Assembly: GCA_031178475.1 (NCBI GenBank)
Contig: JAPSIX010000004.1
Coordinates: forward strand, 1 to 35,730
DNA length: 35,730 bases
Origin: Microbacterium sp.
GTDB taxonomy: Bacteria > Actinomycetota > Actinomycetes > Actinomycetales > Microbacteriaceae
Direction of reading: 5' to 3'
Below the pieces are notes generated by a model. The model was not told where the DNA came from and did not search any database. It worked only from the letters and a program-made list of their open reading frames with translations. Made by a program: the position numbers and the translations under genes. Shown piece by piece: positions 17,942 to 26,054 of the stretch (position 1 is its first letter; each line of letters starts with the position of its first letter).

Positions 17942-18643
17942 TCACCCCACCCGCCGCGCCACCGCGACCTGCGCCTCGAGATCCGCCACCACCCGCGAAC
18001 CCGCCGCCGCGCGGATGCCGAGCACGTCGGCGATCTCGAGAGCCATGACCGCGTGGCCGGCGGCGTTCGGGTGGAACGGGTCGTTCAGCATCCCCCACGG
18101 CACCCCGCCGCCGCCGAGCTGCTCGAAGCGGGCGAACTGGTCGATGAGCACGATGTCCTCGGTCGCGGCGACGTCGCGCACGGCCTGCGCGAAATCGGCG
18201 ATGCGCGCTCGCTCCGGCGCGTTGGCGACATCGACGGCTGGCTGCGTCTGCAGGACGGGAACGGCGCCGAGTTCGCGGACCCGCCCGACGAACTCGGTGA
18301 CGGATGCCGCGAATTCGGCCGGCTCGATGATGGGGAACACTCCGCCTGTGGAGCAGTCGTTCGTGCCGATCATGAGCGACACGATGTCGGGGCGCCACGT
18401 GGCGACGCGGCGGCTGAAGTCCTCCAGAAGCTGAACGATGCGCCATCCGCTGTTCGCCGTGTTGATGACCGCATCCCGCGCCCGCCCCAGATCGCCGCGG
18501 ATCAGCTCGTGCAGGTGATCGACGTAGTTGCGGGCGCCCTGTGTGTGCACGAGCCCGTGGGTGATCGAATCGCCCGTGAACACCCAGTTCAGCGGGTCGC
18601 TGCTGCCGAGGGCGTGCTGGAGGCTGGTGAGGTCTTCTGGCAT
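17942..18643 (-). CDS. SGNH/GDSL-type esterase
   Basis: Block I FTGDSITHG, block III MIGTNDC, block V DPFHPNAAGH. Confidence 0.9.
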   Translation of the reverse strand: MPEDLTSLQHALGSSDPLNWVFTGDSITHGLVHTQGARNYVDHLHELIRGDLGRARDAVINTANSGWRIVQLLEDFSRRVATWRPDIVSLMIGTNDCSTGGVFPIIEPAEFAASVTEFVGRVRELGAVPVLQTQPAVDVANAPERARIADFAQAVRDVAATEDIVLIDQFARFEQLGGGGVPWGMLNDPFHPNAAGHAVMALEIADVLGIRAAAGSRVVADLEAQVAVARRVG

Positions 18644-18735
18644 TGTGTTCCTTTCCGGGCTGGGCCCCTCGACAAGCTCAGAGACCCAAGGTGATGTTCC
18701 TATAGAAGCGGATGCCGGGCGGCTATCGTTGCGGT

Positions 18736-19650
18736 ATGCGTGCGCGTCCGGAACCCGACGACTTCGACGAGTTCTGGAAGGGCCTCGCCGCCCGCGCATC
18801 GCGCGTCGAGCCCAACCCCACGCGGTCGCCCGCCGAGCCTGCGTCCGACGGGGATGCCACCCGCACAGAACTCGCGCACTTCACCTCGCTGGACGGCATC
18901 CGGCTCGGTGGCTGGCTGGTGCTCCCGGAAGGGAAGATCCGCTCGGCGGTGATCATCGCGCACGGCTACGGCGGGCGCGCAGCTCTCGACCCGAGGTGGG
19001 CGCCGGCGGATGCCGCGGTGTTCTACCCGGTGGCGCGCGGGCTTCCCTCGCTGTCGCTGGTTCCGGGCATCCCGTCGGTCGGCCGGCAGCACGCGCTGCA
19101 CGGGATCGATGCCGCCGACACCTACGTCCACGGCGGCTGCGCGGCCGACGTCTGGTGCGCCGTGAGTGCGCTCGAAGAGATTCTCGGAACACGACTCGGC
19201 CAGCGCCACGGCGGCCTCCGGCTGGGCTACTTCGGGCCGAGCTTCGGCGGCGGGATCGGCGCGATGGCCCTGCCGTGGGATGACCGCATCGACGCAGCAT
19301 CCCTGTACGTCCCGAGTTTCGGCGCGAACGCCGCCCGGCTCGCCGTCGCCTGCGTGGGCAGCGGAGACGCCGTCTCGCGGTGGGTCGACGCCCACCCCGA
19401 GGCGTGGGCGGTGCTCGACTACTTCGACGCGGCGACGGCGGCGCGCCGGCTGGCCGTGCCGACGATCGTCGCACCGGCCCGTGAGGATCCCGCGGTGCCG
19501 CCCGTCGGCCAGTTCGCGATCGCGGATGCCGTCCCGCCGGAGCACCGGCGGATCATGCCGATGACGGCGGGGCACCGGGAGTACCCGGAGGAGGCAGCCG
19601 AGATGGCGGCCTACGCAGCGGCCACGCGGGAGCTGTTCGCCGGCGCGTGA
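18736..19650 (+). CDS. Acetyl xylan esterase (AXE1)-like alpha/beta hydrolase
   Basis: DDFDEFWKGL N-terminal motif, GWLVLPEG...VIIAHGYGGR, GYFGPSFGGG elbow, C-terminal GHREYPEE. Confidence 0.8.
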   Translation: MRARPEPDDFDEFWKGLAARASRVEPNPTRSPAEPASDGDATRTELAHFTSLDGIRLGGWLVLPEGKIRSAVIIAHGYGGRAALDPRWAPADAAVFYPVARGLPSLSLVPGIPSVGRQHALHGIDAADTYVHGGCAADVWCAVSALEEILGTRLGQRHGGLRLGYFGPSFGGGIGAMALPWDDRIDAASLYVPSFGANAARLAVACVGSGDAVSRWVDAHPEAWAVLDYFDAATAARRLAVPTIVAPAREDPAVPPVGQFAIADAVPPEHRRIMPMTAGHREYPEEAAEMAAYAAATRELFAGA

Positions 19651-19690
19651 CCGATGCGCTCTCGGATCCGGCATCCGCTCGACGTCGCGA

Positions 19691-20587
19691 TCAGCCGAGC
19701 CGGTCGGCGAGCCAGGTCGCGCACGCCGCGAACACGTGATCCGGCAAGGGGTGGCCGCCGTTGTGCAGCAGGGTGTCGAATCCGCCGGCCGGCCAGTGCT
19801 GTGACGCGCGGTCGGCGACGTCGCGGTTGTGCGGCCCATCCGACGCGCCGCCTCCGGCGTACAGCAGCGGCCGAGGTGCGATCAGTCCGGTGAGTTCATC
19901 GAGGTCCCGATCGGCGGGCGAGCGATCGGCGAAGTACCACGGGTCGCCCCAGTTGGAGTGGGCGAGGCCGAGTCCCGGTTCGTGGGTGACCGCCGCGCGG
20001 ATCCGCACGTCGAGCGCCGCGAGGAACAGCGCGAGCTTGCCGCCGAGCGAGTGTCCGAAAGCTCCGACCCTGCCGGCATCCACCCCTGGCACCTCCGCCA
20101 GCAGGTCGACGGCGAGCATCAGGTCGGCGATGCTGCGTCCCAGCCCGGTGACTCCGGGAAAGCGCGCCGCGTGCGCTGCCGCCGGCGGCCCGTACCGGGT
20201 GGCGAGCTCGGTCGCGCCGTCGTCGCGCACCGCGGTCTCGGCCCACCACGGCACGGCGAGCACGCCGATGCCCCGAGCCGCGAAGCGGTCGGCGTAGTCG
20301 CGGCGCGGTCCCGGGCGATCCAGCGGGTACAGCCTGCTCGGCAGACCGAGCAGGGATTCCGTGTCGTAGAACGGCACGACGACGACCGGCGACGAGCGCG
20401 TGCCGGAGGGCAGCAGCAGCACGCAGGTCCAGTCCGCACCGAACGTGTGCAGATGCAGGTCGAACCGGGTCGTGCCGTGCGGTCCGGCGCCCGGGTCACC
20501 CCACCGCCCGCCCGAGCCGGGGGGCCGACGGACGCCCAGCTGTTCCATCCATCGGCGACGCACCGACTCAGACTCGTCTGTCGTCAC
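19691..20587 (-). CDS. Alpha/beta hydrolase (dienelactone hydrolase-like)
   Basis: Nucleophile elbow GAFGHSLGGKLALFLAALD, HNGGHPLPD; GTG start; same strand and downstream of the transporter genes. Confidence 0.8.
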   Translation of the reverse strand: MTTDESESVRRRWMEQLGVRRPPGSGGRWGDPGAGPHGTTRFDLHLHTFGADWTCVLLLPSGTRSSPVVVVPFYDTESLLGLPSRLYPLDRPGPRRDYADRFAARGIGVLAVPWWAETAVRDDGATELATRYGPPAAAHAARFPGVTGLGRSIADLMLAVDLLAEVPGVDAGRVGAFGHSLGGKLALFLAALDVRIRAAVTHEPGLGLAHSNWGDPWYFADRSPADRDLDELTGLIAPRPLLYAGGGASDGPHNRDVADRASQHWPAGGFDTLLHNGGHPLPDHVFAACATWLADRLG

Positions 20588-20617
20588 CGTCGATCCGCTC
20601 CCTGTTCGACTCCGATG

Positions 20618-20651
20618 ACCCTCACTTCAGGCCGACCCTCACTTCAGGCCG
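20618..20651. repeat. 17-bp tandem duplication ACCCTCACTTCAGGCCG x2
   Basis: Exact copies 20618-20634 and 20635-20651, spanning the permease stop codon. Confidence 0.95.
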
Positions 20652-21526
20652 GACATCATCACTCCGCGCACGAAGTAGCGCTGCAGGAAGACGAAGACGA
20701 GGAACGACGGTACGAAGCTGATCACCGCGGCAGCCATCGTGGTCGCGAGCGGCACCTGCTCCTGCTGGAGGGTGTTCATTCCCACGGTGAGGACGTAGTT
20801 CTCCGAGGACTGCTGTGACACCATCGGCCACAGGAAATCGTTCCAGTGCGCGAGGAAGACGAACGTCGCCAGGGTGGCCATGATCGGCTTGGTCTGCGGC
20901 AGGATGATCGACCAGTAGATGCGGAACTCCCCGGCGCCGTCGATCTTCGCGGCATCCAGCATCTCGTCCGGGATGGAGTGGATGAACTGGCGCATGAGGA
21001 ACATCGCCGAGGCGTTCGCGAGGGTCGGCACGAGCATGCCCCACATCGTGTCCAGGCCGCCCAGGTCTCCGACGAGGATGTACTGGGGAATGATCGTGAG
21101 GTGGTACGGGATCATCAGCATCGCGACGAACACCCAGAAGATGAGCTCGCGCCCCGCGAAGCGCTTCTTAGCGAACGCGTAGCCCGCCATGGAGGCGAAG
21201 ACGAGCACGAGCAGCGTCGACACCACCGAGTAGATCGTCGAGTTGAGCGCCCAGCGGCCGATGCTGCGGCTGTTCAGAGCCTCGGTGAACGCGTCGAGTG
21301 ACAGCGTGTCGGGAAACAGCGCACCCGGCATCGAGATCGGCTGTCCGGGCTGCAGCGCGACGATGACCATCGCGTAGAACGGGAACGCGGTGATCACCGC
21401 GAAGAACATCAGCAGGGCGTGCATGGGCACGAGCCGGCGTGCCTTGCGCATGGCGCGGGGGGTTCTTCTCTGCCGCCTCTTGTTCTCGTCGAGGTCGGGC
21501 AGGACGGTGGCAACGGTCTCGGACAT
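20639..21526 (-). CDS. Carbohydrate ABC transporter permease (MalG type)
   Basis: EAA loop DAAKIDGAGEFRIYWSIILPQTKP; C-terminal RGVMMSGLK. Confidence 0.93.
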   Translation of the reverse strand: MSETVATVLPDLDENKRRQRRTPRAMRKARRLVPMHALLMFFAVITAFPFYAMVIVALQPGQPISMPGALFPDTLSLDAFTEALNSRSIGRWALNSTIYSVVSTLLVLVFASMAGYAFAKKRFAGRELIFWVFVAMLMIPYHLTIIPQYILVGDLGGLDTMWGMLVPTLANASAMFLMRQFIHSIPDEMLDAAKIDGAGEFRIYWSIILPQTKPIMATLATFVFLAHWNDFLWPMVSQQSSENYVLTVGMNTLQQEQVPLATTMAAAVISFVPSFLVFVFLQRYFVRGVMMSGLK

Positions 21527-22467
21527 CAGTCGTTCTTCCCCACGAATTTGCGCTGGATCAGGGAGAGCACCAGCGTGATCAGCAACAGGACGACACCGGC
21601 CGCGCTGGCGTACCCGAAGTCGAAGTAGCCGAAGCCCTGGTCGTAGATCATGAAGGTGAGCGTGTAGCTGGCACGGGCGGGGCCGCCGCCGGTCATCACG
21701 AAGATGGTGTCGAACGTCTGCAGCGACTTGATCGTCTCGATCACGAGCACGAAGAACAGCGCCGGCTTGAGATTCGGCAGGGTGATGTTCCAGAAGCGCT
21801 GCCAGCCGTTGGCGCCGTCGAGCGAGGCGGCTTCGTAGTACTCCTGCGGGATGGCGAGCATGCCCGCGAGCAGGATCAGCATGTTGTACCCGAAGCTGCT
21901 CCACACGCTCAGGATCGCGAGCGTCGGGAGCACCCAGAATCGATCGGTCAGCCAGCCGATCGGCTCGAGGCCCACCGCTTCGAGCAGGGCGTTGACGGGT
22001 CCGCCGCCCGAGAAGATCCACATGAAGACGAGAGCGACGAGCACGCTCGATGTGACCGTGGGCAGGAAGAAGACGGACCGGTAGAACGACATCCCGCGCA
22101 TCGCCCGGTTGCACAGCTGGGCCATGCCCAGCGAGACGATCAGCGCCAGGGGCATCTGGATCGCTGCGAAGATGAAGGTCACCCGCAGCGAGTCGAGAAA
22201 GATCGGATCCTGGAAGAGGCGGATGAAGTGATCCAGGCCGACGAAGGAGTAGGTGCGCTTGAGCGTGTACTCGCCGAAGGCGAGGATCATGCCGTAGATC
22301 GCCGGCCACACCCGGAACACCGCGAACAGGATGACCATCGGGGCGATGAAGATGTACCCCGCGATGGCCTCAGGGGATCTCCACCACGGCCGTCTGCGCG
22401 GGGTCTGCTTCACGGGAAGTTCTCCTGACTCGTCCGGAGGAGCCGGTTTCGTCGTGAGCGTTGTCAT
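21526..22467 (-). CDS. Carbohydrate ABC transporter permease (MalF type)
   Basis: EAASLDGANGWQRFWNITLPNLKP; multiple hydrophobic segments. Confidence 0.93.
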   Translation of the reverse strand: MTTLTTKPAPPDESGELPVKQTPRRRPWWRSPEAIAGYIFIAPMVILFAVFRVWPAIYGMILAFGEYTLKRTYSFVGLDHFIRLFQDPIFLDSLRVTFIFAAIQMPLALIVSLGMAQLCNRAMRGMSFYRSVFFLPTVTSSVLVALVFMWIFSGGGPVNALLEAVGLEPIGWLTDRFWVLPTLAILSVWSSFGYNMLILLAGMLAIPQEYYEAASLDGANGWQRFWNITLPNLKPALFFVLVIETIKSLQTFDTIFVMTGGGPARASYTLTFMIYDQGFGYFDFGYASAAGVVLLLITLVLSLIQRKFVGKND

Positions 22468-22487
22468 GGGGTCCCTTTGAAAAGTCG

Positions 22488-22521
22488 CGTGGCGGGGGCC
22501 GGGTCACCGACCCCCGCCACG
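22488..22521 (-). terminator. Stem-loop between solute-binding protein and permease genes
   Basis: Perfect 11-bp inverted repeat CGTGGCGGGGG (22488-22498) / CCCCCGCCACG (22511-22521). Confidence 0.75.
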
Positions 22522-22534
22522 GGTTCCGTGCTTG

Positions 22535-23776
22535 TCAGAGAATGCGGTTCACTTCTTCGGCCGCGGCGTCCAGCGCCTCCTGCGGGTCGGCGCCCTCGAG
22601 CAGCACCCGCTGGATGTGGGGCTTGATGAGGTCGATGATCTCGCGGGCCTTGGGATGCTGCACGCCGGTGCGCACGTACTGCAGGTGCTTCTCACCCTCG
22701 GCGAGCTGCGGGTCATCGGTGTAGAGAGGAGCGGTGTCGGTGCGCGGCGAGTAGTAACCCGATGCGGGGAGGAACTCGTCGAGGAACTCCACGTCGGCGA
22801 GGTAACGCACCCAGGCCTTGGCGGCGTCGGGAGCGTCGGTCGTGTTGAAGATCGACCATCCTCCGACGGAGCCCGACAGCACGGTCTCCTCGTCGCTCAT
22901 CGGGTCGGCCGTGATGACGGCATCCTCGCCGAGGATGTTCCGGTGGCTGAGGATGGTCCCGCCGCCGCCGTAGGCGACGTTCTCGCGGCCGGCCTCCGAC
23001 TGCTCGAACGGGGGCAGGGTCGCGATCTCCTCCCGCGGGATCCAGCCGTTGTCGGCCATCTCCTTGATGAACTCGAGCGCCTTCACTCCCTCGGGGCCGT
23101 TGAACGCCGCCTCGGTCATGTCCTCGTTCAGCACCTCGCCGCCCGCCTGCCACAGGTACGGGTAGAAGGTGCCGTTGAGCGTGACGCTGCCGTAGTAGTT
23201 GGTGACGTAGTGGCCGGCCTCCTTGACCGCGGGGGCGATCTCCCGCAGCTCGTCCCACGTGGTCGGGCACTCCACGCCGGCGTTCTCGAGCACCTTCACA
23301 TTGCAGAACGGCGTTCCCACGATCACCAGCTGGGGCGAGCCGTACAGGGTGCCGTCGTACGTCATCGCCTCCAGTGACGAGCCGTGGAACTTGTCCCAGT
23401 CGTCACGCAGGTCGTCCAGCGGCAGGAGCAGATCCTCTTCGGCGTAGCGCGGGATGAAGTCGGGGTTGAAGTAGACCACGTCCGGTTCGGTGCCGCCCGA
23501 GACAGCGGTGACGAGCGACTCCTCGCGGCCGCTGAACGCCTGCATCTGCAGGTCGATCTCGACGTCGGGATACTCCTCGTTGAACTTCTCGATGTGCGGC
23601 TCCCACCAGCTGGGGTCCTGGATCTGCCCGAGTGGATAGGGCCAGAACGTCACGGTGCCCGACACCTCCTCCGGCGGGACCTCTTCGGTCGGGGCCGCGC
23701 TGCCGCTGCATGCGGTGAGGAGCAGAACTCCGCTCGTCATGACGGCGCCCGCGGCGAGGGTGGCTTTGTGTCTCAT
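22535..23776 (-). CDS. ABC transporter extracellular sugar-binding lipoprotein
   Basis: Lipobox LLTAC; GTVTFWPYPLG... family 1 SBP pattern. Confidence 0.93.
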   Translation of the reverse strand: MRHKATLAAGAVMTSGVLLLTACSGSAAPTEEVPPEEVSGTVTFWPYPLGQIQDPSWWEPHIEKFNEEYPDVEIDLQMQAFSGREESLVTAVSGGTEPDVVYFNPDFIPRYAEEDLLLPLDDLRDDWDKFHGSSLEAMTYDGTLYGSPQLVIVGTPFCNVKVLENAGVECPTTWDELREIAPAVKEAGHYVTNYYGSVTLNGTFYPYLWQAGGEVLNEDMTEAAFNGPEGVKALEFIKEMADNGWIPREEIATLPPFEQSEAGRENVAYGGGGTILSHRNILGEDAVITADPMSDEETVLSGSVGGWSIFNTTDAPDAAKAWVRYLADVEFLDEFLPASGYYSPRTDTAPLYTDDPQLAEGEKHLQYVRTGVQHPKAREIIDLIKPHIQRVLLEGADPQEALDAAAEEVNRIL

Positions 23777-23828
23777 GATCCCTCCATTGGGTTCGGATGC
23801 TCCGAGCCGATCGCGGTCCAAGCGGGTA

Positions 23829-23844
23829 TTGCAATCGGTTGCAG
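23829..23844. promoter_or_regulatory. LacI-type operator A (TTGCAATCGGTTGCAG)
   Basis: Near-palindrome directly downstream of the -10 of the 22535-23776 promoter; 20 bp identical to operator C. Confidence 0.8.
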
Positions 23845-23846
23845 TA

Positions 23847-23876
23847 ACGGTATCCGCGACTGGAACGGTGTGTCAA
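23847..23876 (-). promoter_or_regulatory. Promoter of second sugar ABC operon: TTGACA-18-TACCGT
   Basis: Minus strand TTGACA (23876-23871), TACCGT (23852-23847). Confidence 0.65.
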
Positions 23877-23907
23877 GAGCGCAGGCCGTCGAGTCTGGAT
23901 CGGGACA

Positions 23908-24897
23908 TCACCACGCACGCTGCGCTCCGCCGTGGTCGGCGCTGTCCTGCGCGAGGAGAGCCACGCGCGTCGCGAGCAGGCTCTGCGCGGTCGTGATCTC
24001 GGGCTCGGCACCCGCGGCGATCGCGTCGAAGAAGTAGGCGGCGGGGCGTCGCCCGCGCGGCAGGGCCACCTGGTGGCGGGGGCGCTCGTGCGTCTCCACA
24101 GAGAGGGTGTCGTAGGCCCAGTCCAGTTCGGCGGTGCCAGCAGAGCCGGTCAGGCGCATCCGGTAGTGCCCGTGGACCGCCGCCGCCTGCGGCCCGAGCC
24201 AGCTCGCATCGATCGTCGCCGTGACGTCGCCGGCGCTCAGAAGCACGGCGACGTGGTCGTCGAAGTGGGGATGCTCGGCGTGCCGGGCGTTGCCCGTGAA
24301 TGCCGAGACGGTGCCGTGGGCCGCGCCGCTCAACGCCAGCACGAGGTCGATGTCGTGCACGGGCAGATCTCCGGCGATGCCTCCGTACGTCTCGCGACGC
24401 AGGAACCAGTCCGGCCGCGACGGGAGGTTGAGCTTGTGCGGGCCCGTGCTCGCGACGAGTGCCAGCTGCCCGAGCACGCCGTCGGCGAGCAGCGACCGCG
24501 CGGCGAGCGTGGCGGGATAGAACCGCTTCTCGAAGACGACCGAGACGTGCCGGCCGGTCTCGGAAGCGAGCCGCTCGATGCGATCGAGGTCGGTGAGCGT
24601 CGTGCACAGCGGCTTGTCGGCGATGACGTGCGCGCCGGCCGAGAGCGCAGCCGACACCGCATCGGCGCGTCGGCTGTAGACGCCGGCGACCAGCGCCACA
24701 TCGACCTCATGGGCATGCAGCAGTTCGGCAGGTTCGTCGTAGACGGGGGTGTCGCCGAGGCCGCGCAGATACTGGGCGCGCATCGCCGGGTCGCTCTCGG
24801 CGGCCGCGATCAGGGTGCAGTCCGGGCGGGCGGCTACCTCGTCGAGCGCATACGCCACATGCGGATGCGCGGCGCCGAGGATCGCGACGCGGATCAC
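23908..24897 (-). CDS. Gfo/Idh/MocA family oxidoreductase (atypical Rossmann motif GAAHPHV)
   Basis: IADKPLCTTLTDLDRIERLA; GGIAGDLPVHDIDLVLALSG; GTGA overlap with upstream gene. Confidence 0.85.
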   Translation of the reverse strand: MIRVAILGAAHPHVAYALDEVAARPDCTLIAAAESDPAMRAQYLRGLGDTPVYDEPAELLHAHEVDVALVAGVYSRRADAVSAALSAGAHVIADKPLCTTLTDLDRIERLASETGRHVSVVFEKRFYPATLAARSLLADGVLGQLALVASTGPHKLNLPSRPDWFLRRETYGGIAGDLPVHDIDLVLALSGAAHGTVSAFTGNARHAEHPHFDDHVAVLLSAGDVTATIDASWLGPQAAAVHGHYRMRLTGSAGTAELDWAYDTLSVETHERPRHQVALPRGRRPAAYFFDAIAAGAEPEITTAQSLLATRVALLAQDSADHGGAQRAW

Positions 24898-25913
24898 GGA
24901 GCGTGTTCCGTGCTCACACGGCGGCCGGATTCGGCGGCGGCGTAGACGGCGCACAGCAGGCGCATCGTGCGGGCCGCCTCCACGGCGTCGACGGCGCTTC
25001 GCCGACCTTCGCGGACGGCCGCCACGACGTCCTCCCACGTCGCGATGTGCCCGTGCAGGCCGATCGCGGCGGGGTCGGCGGCTCCGCTCGCCGCTGTCCC
25101 GGCGGCCTCCGGCCGGGGCAGTTCGGGGAACTCCCACCGGGTGATCTCGCCCTGCCCGATCTCGACGACGCCGCGCGAGGTGTGCAGGGACAGCGTCGCC
25201 GGTGAGCCGGGCGGCGTCGCCGTGGACGTGCTGATCACACCGAGTGCGCCGCTCTCGAAGCGCACCGTCGCGACGGTCGTGTCCTCGGCGGACATGTCGT
25301 GACCAAGCGTGCCGTACTGGGCCGTGACGTCGGTGACCGTTCCGCACAGCCACTGCAGCAGGTCAATGTTGTGCACCCCCTGGTTCATCAGGGACCCTCC
25401 GGCGGGCATCCTCGAGCGCCAGGGGGAGGCCGCGTAGTACGCATCGTCGCGCAGCCAGTGCACGTGCGTCGTGGCGAGGCGCAGTTCGCCGAGGACGCCC
25501 TCCGCCAGCATCCGCTTCACGGCGACGACCTCGGGCTCGAACCGGCGCTGCGCGACCATCGCGATGACGACGCCGTTCTCGTCCTGCGCGCGCACCAGCC
25601 GGTCGGCGTCGGCCGTCGAGAGCGCGATCGGCTTCTCGACGACGGCGTGCTTGCCCGCCGCGGCCGCCCCGAGGGTGAGCGCGGCGTGCGTCTCCGATGG
25701 CGTGCAGACGGCGACGGCGTCGACGTCGCCTCGCGACAGGATGCCGTCCGGCGTGGTCTGCGTCGCTTCGGGCCAGCCGCATTCGGCCATCGTCGTCGTG
25801 GAACCTCCGCTGAAGGCGGTGACGCGCACTCCCGGGATGTTCCTCAGCGCTCGCGCGTGGGTGGTTCCGATGCTGCCCAGGCCCAAGATGCCTATGCGGA
25901 GGTCAGTCGTCAC
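24894..25913 (-). CDS. Gfo/Idh/MocA family oxidoreductase
   Basis: GILGLGSIGTTHARAL; VVEKPIAL; GGSLMNQGVHNIDLLQWLCG; GTG start. Confidence 0.92.
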   Translation of the reverse strand: MTTDLRIGILGLGSIGTTHARALRNIPGVRVTAFSGGSTTTMAECGWPEATQTTPDGILSRGDVDAVAVCTPSETHAALTLGAAAAGKHAVVEKPIALSTADADRLVRAQDENGVVIAMVAQRRFEPEVVAVKRMLAEGVLGELRLATTHVHWLRDDAYYAASPWRSRMPAGGSLMNQGVHNIDLLQWLCGTVTDVTAQYGTLGHDMSAEDTTVATVRFESGALGVISTSTATPPGSPATLSLHTSRGVVEIGQGEITRWEFPELPRPEAAGTAASGAADPAAIGLHGHIATWEDVVAAVREGRRSAVDAVEAARTMRLLCAVYAAAESGRRVSTEHAP

Positions 25914-25967
25914 GGCGGATTCTCCCGTCTGCAGTTCCCTTCCAGCGTAGGGGTGGCGTCGAAGGAG

Positions 25968-25983
25968 TTGCAACCGATTGCAA
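25968..25983. promoter_or_regulatory. LacI-type operator B (TTGCAACCGATTGCAA)
   Basis: Between divergent oxidoreductase genes; matches operators A and C on the opposite strand at 15/16. Confidence 0.8.
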
Positions 25984-26054
25984 GAATTGTTGGCCCCATG
26001 CCAGGATGGTGGTGAGCGCCGCCGGGCGAAACGACAACGACGACGGGAACAGCA

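Noticed and set aside
20639-22309. 556-aa minus ORF as one permease
   Set aside because: Upstream half is an out-of-frame reading of the 21526-22467 permease; the real start is ATG 21526
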